Shown: piece after piece, positions 50,357-59,507 of the stretch | How positions within the stretch are numbered: position 1 is the first letter of the stretch | How the letters are laid out: the number at the start of each line of letters is the position of its first letter | DNA from: Dokdonia donghaensis DSW-1 | GTDB taxonomy: Bacteria > Bacteroidota > Bacteroidia > Flavobacteriales > Flavobacteriaceae | Length of the DNA: 64,000 nt | Assembly (NCBI RefSeq): GCF_001653755.1 | Contig: NZ_CP015125.1 | Span: 3,171,501-3,235,500 of the forward strand | Direction: 5' to 3' | The notes under the pieces: model-generated | What the model saw: the letters and a program-made list of their open reading frames with translations, nothing else | Told to the model about the DNA's origin: nothing | The model's database searches: none | Translations under genes and position numbers: made by a program

Positions 50357-51619
50357 TCAGGTTTTTTGTTTTTTCTTACGAGCCGCAGGAAACAGTACAT
50401 TATTAAGTATAAGACGATACCCAGGTGAGTTAGGGTGAAGCTCAAGCTCTGTTTTTGGGTCTCCCACGCGGTGACGGTAGTCTTCTGGGTCGTGTCCTCC
50501 ATAAAATGTAAAGAAGCCCTTACCTTTTATACCGTGTATGTAACGCGCCTCACCATTAGTAAGATTTTCGCCCATCACGAGCACATTAGATTTTATAACC
50601 TCTGCGTCATAACTCGTAGTTTGCCCCATAAATCCTTTTACTAGTGCCGTATGGTTCTGGCATAACATTGTAGGGATAGGATCCCACTTTGCGCTATAAT
50701 CTTTGAGCGTAAAATAATCTGTACTAAAAGGAATCTTACGTTTACGCGTCATATCTATAGATGAGAACTCATACATAGTAGGCGATCGCTCTAGCGTGAA
50801 ATTCTTAAAAGCAAAGGTCTTTTTAAAATCAATCTTTGAGCTATAACTAGGGTCACTAGGATCTCCGTCAAACATAGGTTCACAAATATCAACGCCCTCT
50901 GCAGCAAGTGCGATGTCAAAACTATCTGTCGCGCTACACATTGCAAACATAAAACCACCGCCCACTACGTAGTCACGTATTTTTAAAGCAACATCGCGCT
51001 TCTCTTCAGACACTTTGCTGTAACCTAGCTCGGCAGCAAGTGCTTCGGCGGCTTTCTTTTCTTCTATGTACCACGGTGCGGCTCTGTAGGCTCCATAAAA
51101 TTTTCCAAACTGACCTGTAAAATCCTCGTGATGCAAGTGTAACCAGTCATATAATATAAGTTGGTCGCTTAGTACCTCCTTGTCATATATGGTCGTATAG
51201 GGAATCTCTGCATAGGTAAGCACCATCGTTACGGCATCATCCCAAGGCACTTTACTATCTGGCGTATAAACAGCAATTTTTGGTGCCTTTTCTAATACGA
51301 CAGCTTCCATATTTTGCGATGGGCTGGCAATCTCTGTAAGAATTTTTTCGGTCTGACTATCTGAGAGTACCTCATAAGAGACACCACGTATGGTGCACTC
51401 CCGGCGCACCTCTTCTGTGTCTGGTAATAAAAATGACCCGCCACGGTAGTTGAGCAACCATTTTACCTTCTGGCTTTTATTAAGTGACCAGTAGGTAATC
51501 CCATAGGCCTTGAGGTGTTCCTTTTGTGTCTCTACATCCATAGGTATGAGGATGTACGACGCTTTCGCGAAAGCGAAATTCAACACCAAAAAGATTAATA
51601 TAAGTAGTTTTTTCATCAT
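50357..51619 (-). CDS. Conserved exported Bacteroidota protein (often labelled asparagine synthetase B)
   Basis: A 420-residue exported protein: signal peptide MMKKLLILIFLVLNFAFAKA, then SYILIPMDVETQKEHLKAYG. The core has VVGGGFMFAMCSATDSFDIALAAEG, which looks like a class-I glutamine-amidotransferase-type fold with Cys in MCSATD; HLHHEDFTGQ and YGGHDPEDYRHR follow. It has no ATP loop or N-terminal Cys2, so the asparagine-synthetase name sometimes given to homologues seems wrong. A palindrome copy (51560-51575) encodes FAFAKA at the end of the signal peptide. Function unknown. Confidence 0.8.
   Translation of the reverse strand: MMKKLLILIFLVLNFAFAKASYILIPMDVETQKEHLKAYGITYWSLNKSQKVKWLLNYRGGSFLLPDTEEVRRECTIRGVSYEVLSDSQTEKILTEIASPSQNMEAVVLEKAPKIAVYTPDSKVPWDDAVTMVLTYAEIPYTTIYDKEVLSDQLILYDWLHLHHEDFTGQFGKFYGAYRAAPWYIEEKKAAEALAAELGYSKVSEEKRDVALKIRDYVVGGGFMFAMCSATDSFDIALAAEGVDICEPMFDGDPSDPSYSSKIDFKKTFAFKNFTLERSPTMYEFSSIDMTRKRKIPFSTDYFTLKDYSAKWDPIPTMLCQNHTALVKGFMGQTTSYDAEVIKSNVLVMGENLTNGEARYIHGIKGKGFFTFYGGHDPEDYRHRVGDPKTELELHPNSPGYRLILNNVLFPAARKKKQKT
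51560..51575. repeat. Iterated palindrome, copy 14 (inside a signal peptide)
   Basis: Perfect core, read as A-F-A-K-A on the coding strand: a frame different from that in aroA and dtd. Confidence 0.9.
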
Positions 51620-51719
51620 TAGTTTTATAACGTGAAATTTACGGATTTGTTATGACAAGCAGCGTGCCAAAAGGCATCCTAAAAAAGATGAGCTCTAGAT
51701 TATGGATTGTTATAAAAAC

Positions 51720-51754
51720 AAAAAGCCTCAATAGCAATACTATTAAGGCTTTTT
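51720..51754 (-). terminator. dnaB terminator
   Basis: AAAAGCCT...AATAG and CTATT...AGGCTTTT stem with one mismatch; T-run on the minus strand. About 20 bases after dnaB. Confidence 0.85.
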
Positions 51755-51772
51755 CTGTAATTACATTATGTT

Positions 51773-53329
51773 CTAAAAAGGAACCCCATCATCTTCTTCT
51801 TCACTAGGTAGTCCAGGTGCTGGACCGCCAAAGGCGTCATCTGCACTAGGTAGTGCATTAGGGTTAAAGGTATCATCATTTGCAGCGGCATTCATACTAC
51901 TTGCAAACTCATATGGTGTTGTAAAGTCGTCTAGGTTATCAAATTTACCTAGGTGACCTATAAACTTAAGGCGTATGTTATCTAGACCCCCGTTACGGTG
52001 TTTAGCCACGATAAACTCTCCTTGACCTTCAGTCGGGCTGCGTTCTTCATCATCCCACTCCTCTATCTTATAATATTCTGGACGGTAAATAAACGATACA
52101 ATATCTGCATCCTGCTCGATCGCTCCAGATTCACGCAGGTCAGACAGTAATGGTCGTTTACTACCTCCACGCGTCTCTACCGCACGCGATAGCTGCGATA
52201 GTGCGATTACAGGGACACTAAGCTCCTTTGCAAGTGCCTTGAGGTTACGAGAAATCATCGAGATCTCTTGCTCACGGTTACCACCGCCTTTATTTGCAGA
52301 TCCTCCCGTCATAAGCTGGAGGTAATCTATCATTATGATTTTAATACCAAATTGTGATGCTAGACGTCGCGCCTTTGCTCGTAAGTCAAAAATAGAAAGC
52401 GACGGTGTATCATCTATAAATAGTGGTGCTTTCTCAAGGCTCTTTACCTTTACGTTAAGCTGTTCCCACTCGTGCTTTTCTAGTTTACCAGTACGTAACT
52501 TCTCAGAAGACAACCCCGTCTCAGACGAGATCAAACGTGTGATGAGCTGTACAGAAGACATCTCCAGAGAGAAGAAGGCTACAGGCACATTCTGGTCTAC
52601 CGCCATATTACGAGCCATCGTAAGAGTCATAGCCGTTTTACCCATACCTGGACGAGCCGCCACAATAATTAAATCTGATGGTTGCCATCCTGAGGTAAGC
52701 TCATCTACCTTATGAAAACCAGTAGGTATACCAGAGAGCCCCTCTTGGTTTGCAATTTCTTCAATCTTCTTTTTAGCTTGTATTACGAGACTCTGCGCAC
52801 TTTCTGAACTACGCTTTACATTACCCTGTGTTACTTCGTATAGCTTAGTCTCGGCAGTGTCTAGTAGGTCAAAAACATCTGTGGTCTCATCATATGCTTC
52901 TTCTATAATCTCGTTTGAGATTTTAATAAGTGATCGCTGTATAAACTTCTGTAAGATGATACGCGCGTGGTACTCAATGTGTGCAGAAGAGGCTACTTTT
53001 TGGGTAAGTTGTATAAGGTAATAATCACCTCCAGCCGCTTCTAACTTTGCCATTTTCTTGAGCTGCTCAGAAACGGTTAATAAGTCAACTGGCTGCCCTT
53101 CTTCAAAGAGTACGCGTATCGCCTCAAAGATGTGTTTATGCTGTTCTTTATAAAAAACCTCTGGTGATAAGATGTCTATTACCTCATCTACACCCTTCTT
53201 ATCAATCATAAGCGCACCCAGCACAACCACCTCAAGATCAAGCGCTTGTGGAGGTATTTTACCTTTCTCAAGGCTAATTACCTGACCCTTAGAAGTATTA
53301 TATGCTGGTTTTGGCTTGGTTTGTTCCAT
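51773..53329 (-). CDS. dnaB: Replicative DNA helicase
   Basis: A 518-residue hexameric helicase that unwinds DNA at the replication fork. The N-terminal domain (PPQALDLEVVVLGALMIDKKG) is followed by the RecA-like core with Walker A ARPGMGKTAMTL, Walker B IKIIMIDYLQLM, and PLLSDLRESGAIEQDADIV. The C-terminus is rich in Asp/Glu/Pro. I start at MEQTKPKPAY (53327-53329); an in-frame ATG at 53389 would add 20 residues encoded by the palindrome and spacer. Complete and ordinary. Confidence 0.97.
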   Translation of the reverse strand: MEQTKPKPAYNTSKGQVISLEKGKIPPQALDLEVVVLGALMIDKKGVDEVIDILSPEVFYKEQHKHIFEAIRVLFEEGQPVDLLTVSEQLKKMAKLEAAGGDYYLIQLTQKVASSAHIEYHARIILQKFIQRSLIKISNEIIEEAYDETTDVFDLLDTAETKLYEVTQGNVKRSSESAQSLVIQAKKKIEEIANQEGLSGIPTGFHKVDELTSGWQPSDLIIVAARPGMGKTAMTLTMARNMAVDQNVPVAFFSLEMSSVQLITRLISSETGLSSEKLRTGKLEKHEWEQLNVKVKSLEKAPLFIDDTPSLSIFDLRAKARRLASQFGIKIIMIDYLQLMTGGSANKGGGNREQEISMISRNLKALAKELSVPVIALSQLSRAVETRGGSKRPLLSDLRESGAIEQDADIVSFIYRPEYYKIEEWDDEERSPTEGQGEFIVAKHRNGGLDNIRLKFIGHLGKFDNLDDFTTPYEFASSMNAAANDDTFNPNALPSADDAFGGPAPGLPSEEEDDGVPF

Positions 53330-53363
53330 AGCTACGAATGTAAAAAAATAGTTGTGCGAGTTA

Positions 53364-53379
53364 CGCTTTCGCGAAAGCG
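53364..53379. repeat. Iterated palindrome, copy 15 (dnaB leader)
   Basis: Perfect 20-bp form (53362-53381), 35 bases before the dnaB start. Confidence 0.9.
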
Positions 53380-53441
53380 TAGTACTCACAGGTCATTAAC
53401 AATGCAACTGTTAATAACTTGAAAATATTGTTAATAAGGGT

Positions 53442-53470
53442 AAAAAAATCCGCACTTACAAAGTGCGGAT
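53442..53470 (-). terminator. accA terminator
   Basis: ATCCGCACTT and AAGTGCGGAT perfect stem with loop ACA; A-run on the left gives the minus-strand T-run. Confidence 0.88.
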
Positions 53471-53496
53471 TATGGCATCAAGTGAAAAAGGTCTTG

Positions 53497-54450
53497 TTAG
53501 CCCTTGAAGACTCCCATTTGAGAATACTTTTCCATACGCTGATCTACTAATTCTGTTGGTGATAAGTTCTTAAATTCATCAAACGCTTTCAGAATTGAAT
53601 CTTTTACTGTAAGGAAAGTCTCAGGACGATTTGCGTGAGCACCACCTAGTGGTTCTTTTACGATCTCGTCTATGATTTTTTGCTTTTTCATATCTTTGGC
53701 AGTAAGCTTAAGCGCCTCTGCAGCTTGCTCTTTAAACTCCCAGCTTCTCCATAATATAGAAGAACAAGACTCTGGAGATATTACAGAGTACCACGTGTTT
53801 TCTAGCATTAATACTTTATCTCCTACACCTATACCTAAGGCTCCACCACTTGCTCCTTCACCTATAATCACAACGATGATAGGCACTTTAAGGCGTGTCA
53901 TCTCTAAGATGTTACGAGCAATTGCTTCTCCTTGACCACGCTCTTCGGCTTCAAGGCCTGGGTATGCTCCTGGTGTGTCTATAATAGATACTACAGGTAC
54001 TCCAAATTTTTCGGCGCTTTTCATAAGGCGTAGTGCCTTGCGGTATCCTTCTGGGTTTGCCATACCAAAGTTACGGTACTGGCGTGTTTTTGTGTTGTAA
54101 CCTTTTTGCTGCCCTATAAACATAAACGACTGGTCGTCTATTTTACCTAGGCCCCCTATCATCGCCTTGTCATCTTTTACATTACGATCTCCGTGTAGCT
54201 CTAAGAAAGTGTCTCCACAGATGGCGTTTATGTAATCTAATGTATAAGGACGGTTAGGGTGTCTAGACAGCTGGACACGTTGCCAGGCTGTAAGATTTTT
54301 ATAAATATCTTTTTTGGTAGCAGCTAGTTTTTTCTCTATTTGCTTGCAAGTCTGGGTTACATCAACATCACTTTCCTGCCCTATTAAGGCACATTTCTCC
54401 AGTTGTTCTTCAAGCTCTTTAATGGGTAATTCGAAATCTAAATATTCCAT
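53497..54450 (-). CDS. accA: Acetyl-CoA carboxylase carboxyltransferase, alpha subunit
   Basis: A 317-residue subunit that with AccD moves the carboxyl from biotin-carrier to acetyl-CoA, giving malonyl-CoA for fatty-acid synthesis. Family motifs: LELHGDRNVKDDKAMIGGLG, VVSIIDTPGAYPGLEAEERGQGEAIA (in parts), VVIIGEGASGGALGIGVGD, and YSVISPESCSSILW. Length is normal. Independent unit, not beside accD. Confidence 0.96.
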   Translation of the reverse strand: MEYLDFELPIKELEEQLEKCALIGQESDVDVTQTCKQIEKKLAATKKDIYKNLTAWQRVQLSRHPNRPYTLDYINAICGDTFLELHGDRNVKDDKAMIGGLGKIDDQSFMFIGQQKGYNTKTRQYRNFGMANPEGYRKALRLMKSAEKFGVPVVSIIDTPGAYPGLEAEERGQGEAIARNILEMTRLKVPIIVVIIGEGASGGALGIGVGDKVLMLENTWYSVISPESCSSILWRSWEFKEQAAEALKLTAKDMKKQKIIDEIVKEPLGGAHANRPETFLTVKDSILKAFDEFKNLSPTELVDQRMEKYSQMGVFKG

Positions 54451-54530
54451 CTTCAGGGTTTTATGGTGTCTTACAACACTATCTTTTCGGTTAGGATTAG
54501 TCTACAAATATAATGGTTTTCTTAACAGAC

Positions 54531-55436
54531 TCAAGCCTCTTTAACAGCCTTGAATTTTTTAGTGTTTTTTAAGATACCATTTGCGATTACCACGGCAAGT
54601 ATAACTAAGGCTCCGTAGTAAAACTCTGTACTCATTTGCTCTGCATCGCCTAGCACCATAAAGGCTAGTAAGATACCATAAACAGGCTCTAAATTTATAG
54701 TAAGCATTATAGTGTATGGACTTAAATGCTTCATCACAGCTACGGCGGCTATAAAGGCATAAGCCGTACATACAGAGGCTAGTATGCCTATGTACACCCA
54801 GTCCATCGTAGGGAGATTAAAAAACTCCATAGAAAAAAATGTAGCTGGCTGTGCTATGACAAAATATAAGGTAATGCAAGCTGTACCTATAAGTAACTCA
54901 TAAAATGAGATCTTAGTAGGATTATGATTTGCTATAAACTTCCCATTTATCAAGGTAAATACAGCAGATAAAAAAGCAGAAAGTAAGGCTAGTAATATCC
55001 CTGTACGATATGCTGTCTCAACCTCAAAAATCATATATAAAGCAGCTATTACAATTCCTCCAAAGAGAAGCTCATACCAGATTAATTTTCGTTTATAAAA
55101 AATAGGTTCAAGCAAGGCTGTAAAGAAGGCCCCAGTACTCATCATAGCCAGTGTTATAGAAACATTTGATGCCTTTATTGCTCCAAAAAAGGTAAGCCAG
55201 TGTATGGCAATGACCAGACCTGCAATAGCGAAACCCAGTAACGCTTTTCGCGAAAGCGCAAGAGAGATACCGCGCACTTTTATATAGATAAATATAAATA
55301 AACTGGCGAGCCCCATTCTAAACCATACAAGTGGCACTGCATCTATAGTGATAAGCGCGCCAAGTACGGCTGTAAAACCCCAGATAAAAACTATGAGATG
55401 AAAATGTAAATAGGCTTTGAGTCTATCGTTTTGCAT
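54531..55436 (-). CDS. EamA/DMT-family transporter
   Basis: A 301-residue ten-helix transporter of the drug/metabolite superfamily with two EamA repeats (e.g. FHLIVFIWGFTAVLGALI; YRTGILLALLSAFLSAVFTLING). Start MQNDRLKAYL at 55436; this overlaps the end of the LptF/G-type gene by 14 bases, which suggests coupling. A palindrome copy with one extra T (55242-55258) is read as ALSRKALL in the loop after helix 2. Substrate not predictable. Confidence 0.88.
   Translation of the reverse strand: MQNDRLKAYLHFHLIVFIWGFTAVLGALITIDAVPLVWFRMGLASLFIFIYIKVRGISLALSRKALLGFAIAGLVIAIHWLTFFGAIKASNVSITLAMMSTGAFFTALLEPIFYKRKLIWYELLFGGIVIAALYMIFEVETAYRTGILLALLSAFLSAVFTLINGKFIANHNPTKISFYELLIGTACITLYFVIAQPATFFSMEFFNLPTMDWVYIGILASVCTAYAFIAAVAVMKHLSPYTIMLTINLEPVYGILLAFMVLGDAEQMSTEFYYGALVILAVVIANGILKNTKKFKAVKEA
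55242..55258. repeat. Iterated palindrome, copy 16 (inside EamA gene, one-base insertion)
   Basis: CGCTTTTCGCGAAAGCG: extra T in the left arm. Coding, read as L-S-R-K-A. Confidence 0.8.
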
Positions 55437-56499
55437 TTTGAAGGAGGTATGCTGCAAGTATTGCAAATAGAATATTAGGCGTCCAGACTGCTACCAGCGG
55501 CGGGAAGTCTGACTGCTCTGCTAGGGTACCGAAAACTTTATCAAAAAATATAAATACAAACGCTAGCACAATACCAAAAGCGAGGTTGACACCCATACCC
55601 CCACGACGCTTCATTGCACTTACGGCTACTGCTATAATTGTGAGTATGTATGCGGCTACAGGTAGACTGTAACGTTTTTGTAGCGTTACCTCATAACGGC
55701 TTATATATGAAGATCCTCTTGCCTTCTCCTTTGCTATAAATTCTCTAAGCTCTGGCGTGTTAAGTGTTTCTGCTATATACTCTACAGGGGTTAAATCATC
55801 TATATCAAACGCAAAGGTGGTGTCGATTTTTGCTTGTTTTATAAGCACATCTCCATCTTCACCTATAATACGTTTTTTAAAACCGTAGAGTGTATAGGTA
55901 GTATCCTCTTCATTAAACCTTATTTGAGTCGCACTCATCTTATAGGTCATTTTATTACCTTCAAAATGCTCCCAAGTAAAGTTACGACCACGTTTTGTGC
56001 GTGGGTTAAAGCTACTCGCGTAGATATAATCACCCGCGTCTATCTGTCTATAAACATCTCTAGTATTTCTATCGTTATTTTTCTTTTTGAGGTACTCAAA
56101 GATAAACTCGTTATAGCCCTTATTTGCTCTTGGAGCGAGATACGTACCCATTATAAAGGCTCCAGCACAAACTACTGTAGCACCTATAAGATAAGGACGT
56201 AAGAAGCGTGTAAAGGAAACTCCACTACTCAAAAAAGCGATGACTTCTGTATTATTTGCCAGCTTTGAAGTAAACCAAATTACTGAGAGAAATAAAAATA
56301 ATGGAAATAACAGATTTGCAAAGTAGATTGTAAAATTCAAGTAATACAAGGCTACTTCGCCAAAGGGCACCTCGTTTGCCAAAATCTTATCAATCTTTTC
56401 GGCAAGGTTTACGATAATACCTATAGGTATAAACAGCACGAGCATCGTGACAAATGTCCCGATGTAGCGCTTTACGATATACCAATCTAATATTTTCAA
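55423..56499 (-). CDS. LptF/LptG-family permease (YjgP/YjgQ)
   Basis: A 358-residue inner-membrane protein of the LPS export ABC transporter. Start MKILDWYIVKRYIGTFV is typical; membrane segments at ~12-33, ~50-75, ~95-118, and three in the last 90 residues, with a periplasmic beta-jellyroll-like region between (~135-265). The last segments (YSLPVAAYILTIIAVAVSA; LAFGIVLAFVFIFFDKV) match LptF/G. The partner (second Lpt permease) is not in the window. Gene order: tgt (next codon boundary) - this - EamA. Confidence 0.88.
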   Translation of the reverse strand: MKILDWYIVKRYIGTFVTMLVLFIPIGIIVNLAEKIDKILANEVPFGEVALYYLNFTIYFANLLFPLFLFLSVIWFTSKLANNTEVIAFLSSGVSFTRFLRPYLIGATVVCAGAFIMGTYLAPRANKGYNEFIFEYLKKKNNDRNTRDVYRQIDAGDYIYASSFNPRTKRGRNFTWEHFEGNKMTYKMSATQIRFNEEDTTYTLYGFKKRIIGEDGDVLIKQAKIDTTFAFDIDDLTPVEYIAETLNTPELREFIAKEKARGSSYISRYEVTLQKRYSLPVAAYILTIIAVAVSAMKRRGGMGVNLAFGIVLAFVFIFFDKVFGTLAEQSDFPPLVAVWTPNILFAILAAYLLQNAKR

Positions 56500-57630
56500 T
56501 TACAAACGATTATCCATTTGTTTAACCATTTTCTCTTTCCAAGTTGAGAAATCTCCAGCTAAAATATGCTTTCTTGCCTCACGTACGAGCCACATATAAA
56601 ACCCTAAATTATGTATAGTAGCAATTTGCATACCTAATAACTCGTGACACTTAAACAAGTGACGTAAGTAAGCCTTACTATACTCTGTATCTACCCACGT
56701 AATACCCATCTCATCTATAGGAGAAAAATCGTCTTCCCACTTTAGATTTTTAATGTTAATACTACCGTGCGCAGTAAATAACATACCGTTACGTGCATTA
56801 CGAGTAGGCATCACACAGTCAAACATATCTACACCTAACGCAATATTCTCCAAAATATTTATAGGTGTACCTACACCCATAAGATATCTAGGTTTTTCTT
56901 CAGGTAAGATAGCCGTCACAACCTCTGTCATACCATACATCTCCTCTGCCGGCTCTCCTACAGAAAGACCACCTATGGCATTTCCAAAAGCACCAGCATT
57001 TGCAATATACTCTGCAGACCGTGCACGCAAATCTTTATACGTACTTCCTTGTACTATAGGGAAGAGTGCTTGCTCGTGCCCATATAATGCAGGAATCTTA
57101 TTAAAATGATTAATACAACGATCTAGCCACCTATGAGTCATATGCATAGAGCGTTTTGCATACCTATAATCACAAGGGTATGGTGTACACTCATCAAAGG
57201 CCATCATAATATCTGCACCTATCTGGCGCTGTATTTCCATCACATTTTCTGGAGTAAAAAGGTGCATAGACCCATCTACGTGTGACTTAAAACGCACTCC
57301 TTCTTCCTTAATCTTACGCCTATTAGAAAGTGAGTATACTTGATACCCTCCACTATCTGTAAGGATAGGTCGATCCCAGTTCATAAATTTATGTAATCCT
57401 CCTGCGCGCTGTAAGATATCCATTTTAGGACGTAAGTATAGGTGATACGTATTACCCAAAATAATGTCTGGATTTATATCTTCTCTCAACTCGCGCTGGT
57501 GCACCCCTTTTACCGAAGCAACGGTACCCACGGGCATAAAAATAGGTGTCTCAATAACGCCGTGATCTGTAGTAAGTTTTCCTGCTCTCGCTTTTGAAGC
57601 AGGATCTGTAGTAAGTAAGTCAAATTGCAT
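56500..57630 (-). CDS. tgt: Queuine/preQ1 tRNA-guanine transglycosylase
   Basis: A 376-residue enzyme exchanging G34 of GUN tRNAs for preQ1. Motifs: LTTDHGVIETPIFMPVGTV, TDSGGYQVYSLS, GADIMMAFDECTPYP (catalytic Asp) and GGLSVGEP. Start MQFDLLTTD at 57628-57630; the ATG 13 codons upstream adds an unlike stretch. Oddity: where E. coli has CxCxxC zinc ligands this reads IDEMGITWVDTEYSKAYLRH, with no Cys triad; a single Cys follows (LFKCHE) and IHN is kept. The zinc site may be lost or different. Directly upstream of the LptF/G gene. Confidence 0.93.
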   Translation of the reverse strand: MQFDLLTTDPASKARAGKLTTDHGVIETPIFMPVGTVASVKGVHQRELREDINPDIILGNTYHLYLRPKMDILQRAGGLHKFMNWDRPILTDSGGYQVYSLSNRRKIKEEGVRFKSHVDGSMHLFTPENVMEIQRQIGADIMMAFDECTPYPCDYRYAKRSMHMTHRWLDRCINHFNKIPALYGHEQALFPIVQGSTYKDLRARSAEYIANAGAFGNAIGGLSVGEPAEEMYGMTEVVTAILPEEKPRYLMGVGTPINILENIALGVDMFDCVMPTRNARNGMLFTAHGSINIKNLKWEDDFSPIDEMGITWVDTEYSKAYLRHLFKCHELLGMQIATIHNLGFYMWLVREARKHILAGDFSTWKEKMVKQMDNRL

Positions 57631-57705
57631 AAGGGGCAAAGATAGTTTTAAACGAGTAAATACACGCACTTGAGCAATAGTTAAAATAGCAAGTTGCCCC
57701 AGCGA

Positions 57706-58941
57706 CTAAAACAGGGTAATCACATACCAAATACTAAAACCTACTAAGGCTATAATACTCACTATACTTAGCACCCGCATACCTGGAGATAATCTATGGG
57801 ATTCAGGAATCTCTTTATCCATAAAAGAAAGGTAATTACAAATTGCATAAAATGGAGCGGTAAGAAATGAAAGTATCGTTGCTAGCTTTACCAGCACCCC
57901 CATCTCACTTATTAAGAAAAACAATATTCCGCAGGTGCCGAGTATAAGAACCAGAAGCCAGAATAGATATCCCTTCTTTTTAAAACCTATACCTAGCAAG
58001 GCTGTTGTTGCCTCAAGTGCTCTAGGCGACGCATCTAGTGTGGTAAGTGTGGTGCTAAACATTGTTGTAAATGCAGCTACACCTATGAGCACCGTTGCCC
58101 AGTCACCTAGACTTGCCGTGTACATATTAATAAGCTGGCCGGCAAAAACCCCACCTTTTGATGAAAAGGTCTCGCCACTACCATACATTACAAGTGCTCC
58201 CAGCGTCATAAAACAAACACCCAGCACCACTGCACCTGCATACCCTACATTAAAATCAAAAATAGAATTACGCACGGCCTCCTCTCCTCTATCTCCTTTT
58301 TCTAATGTCCATAAAGAATGCCATATTGAGATGTCTAGCGGTGCCGGCATCCACCCCATAAAGGCGATTAAAAAAGCAATTGCTGCACCTTCGGTGGGAA
58401 GCAGTTGAATTAAATTTGTCGTAGCGCCTGTACCTTGTGTTATTACGCTTTCGCGAAAAGCGAAAAAAACCGCAAACAGTGTACTTATAGTGAGTGTGAT
58501 GATGATTATTTTCATCAACTTATCTAAGATTCTGTATTTACCTATTGCTAATATAGCAGCACACAACAATGTAATTGCTACACTCCAAATAGCAATATCA
58601 CTAGATATACCAAATAACTGAACAGCAATACCTGCCGTTACAATCGTCACAGCTGTTTGTATAGTAAACATTGTTCCTAAGGTCAAGAAGAAATACACCC
58701 AGAGCACAGGTTTTCCTAGTTTTTTATACCCCACAAGTAAACTATTACCTGTAACAGAAGCATAACGAGGCCCAAACTGAAAAAATGGATATTTTATAAT
58801 ATTAACAAGTATGAGTGCCCATAAAAGACCAAAACCAAAGTCTGCTCCTGCTCTTGTACTTTGTACCAAGTGAGACACACCTATGGCGGCACCGGCAAAT
58901 AGTAAACCCGGGCCCAGCTTTTTAAAAGGCACCGCTTTCAA
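57706..58941 (-). CDS. Nramp-family-related transporter
   Basis: A 411-residue membrane protein with eleven predicted helices, recognisable as Nramp-like from GPGLLFAGAAIGVSHLVQST at the start and the general layout. The metal-binding signatures of true Nramp (DPGN in helix 1, MPH in helix 6) are absent: IGVSHLVQ and AFMGWMPAPLDIS stand there. The substrate may therefore not be Mn/Fe. A palindrome copy with an extra A (58446-58462) encodes AFRESV in a loop. It overlaps the sigma gene by four bases. Confidence 0.82.
   Translation of the reverse strand: MKAVPFKKLGPGLLFAGAAIGVSHLVQSTRAGADFGFGLLWALILVNIIKYPFFQFGPRYASVTGNSLLVGYKKLGKPVLWVYFFLTLGTMFTIQTAVTIVTAGIAVQLFGISSDIAIWSVAITLLCAAILAIGKYRILDKLMKIIIITLTISTLFAVFFAFRESVITQGTGATTNLIQLLPTEGAAIAFLIAFMGWMPAPLDISIWHSLWTLEKGDRGEEAVRNSIFDFNVGYAGAVVLGVCFMTLGALVMYGSGETFSSKGGVFAGQLINMYTASLGDWATVLIGVAAFTTMFSTTLTTLDASPRALEATTALLGIGFKKKGYLFWLLVLILGTCGILFFLISEMGVLVKLATILSFLTAPFYAICNYLSFMDKEIPESHRLSPGMRVLSIVSIIALVGFSIWYVITLF
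58446..58462. repeat. Iterated palindrome, copy 17 (inside Nramp-like gene, one-base insertion)
   Basis: CGCTTTCGCGAAAAGCG: extra A in the right arm. Coding, read as A-F-R-E-S in yet another way. Confidence 0.8.
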
Positions 58942-59507
58942 TGATCTGCCTTTTTAATTATATCTGCTAGCAACCTCCTTGCACGTAGTAGCTTCACTTT
59001 TACATTACTCATAGGTTCGTCTAGATGCTCTGCCATTTCTTTATAACTCATCTCTTGAAAATACCGTAAATTAATCATCTCTTGATAATGAGGCTTGAGC
59101 ATCTTCACAAAACTTAAAAGTTGTGCTAGGTTTTGTTCTTTAATGAGCACATCTTCTGGCGAGGGATTAAGGTCTGCAACTTTGTAAACCCGTTCTTGGT
59201 CACTATCAGAAATTCTAGAGCGTATAGAGGACTCTTTCTTTCTAAGGATATCAATTTGAATATTTTTAGAAATAGCAATAAGCCAAGTAGCAAATTTATA
59301 TTCCTCCTTAAAAGTATCTATTTTTGAAAACGCTTTTGAAAATGTCTGTATGGTAATATCCTCTGCATCATACGCATTTCTTGTACGCTTGAGCTGGAAG
59401 CCATACACTTCACTCCAGAAGGAGTTGAGCAAGAAGTTAAAAGCACTTTGCTCTCCAGCTTTTGCTCTTTTAATTTCAAGTTGAATTTTTTCTGGAGTTA
59501 CTTCCAC
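58938..59507 (-). CDS. ECF sigma factor
   Basis: A 189-residue sigma-70 family protein of ECF type. Region 2 is AYDAEDITIQTFSKAFSKIDTFKEEYKFATWLIAISKNIQIDILRK (in parts: DAEDITIQTFSKAF, WLIAISKNIQIDILRKK); region 4 is LRYFQEMSYKEMAEHLDEPMSNVKVKLLRARRLL. No anti-sigma gene is adjacent. It overlaps the glycosyltransferase (ten bases) and the transporter (four bases), so all three are in one unit. Confidence 0.92.
   Translation of the reverse strand: MEVTPEKIQLEIKRAKAGEQSAFNFLLNSFWSEVYGFQLKRTRNAYDAEDITIQTFSKAFSKIDTFKEEYKFATWLIAISKNIQIDILRKKESSIRSRISDSDQERVYKVADLNPSPEDVLIKEQNLAQLLSFVKMLKPHYQEMINLRYFQEMSYKEMAEHLDEPMSNVKVKLLRARRLLADIIKKADH

Noticed and set aside
50357..51619. Asparagine synthetase as function of this gene
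   Set aside because: No N-terminal Cys glutaminase and no ATP-pyrophosphatase loop; the true asnB is at 47238.
53330..53389. Upstream start for dnaB (20 extra residues)
   Set aside because: The extra residues are encoded by the palindrome and spacer; the family starts at about MEQTKPKP.
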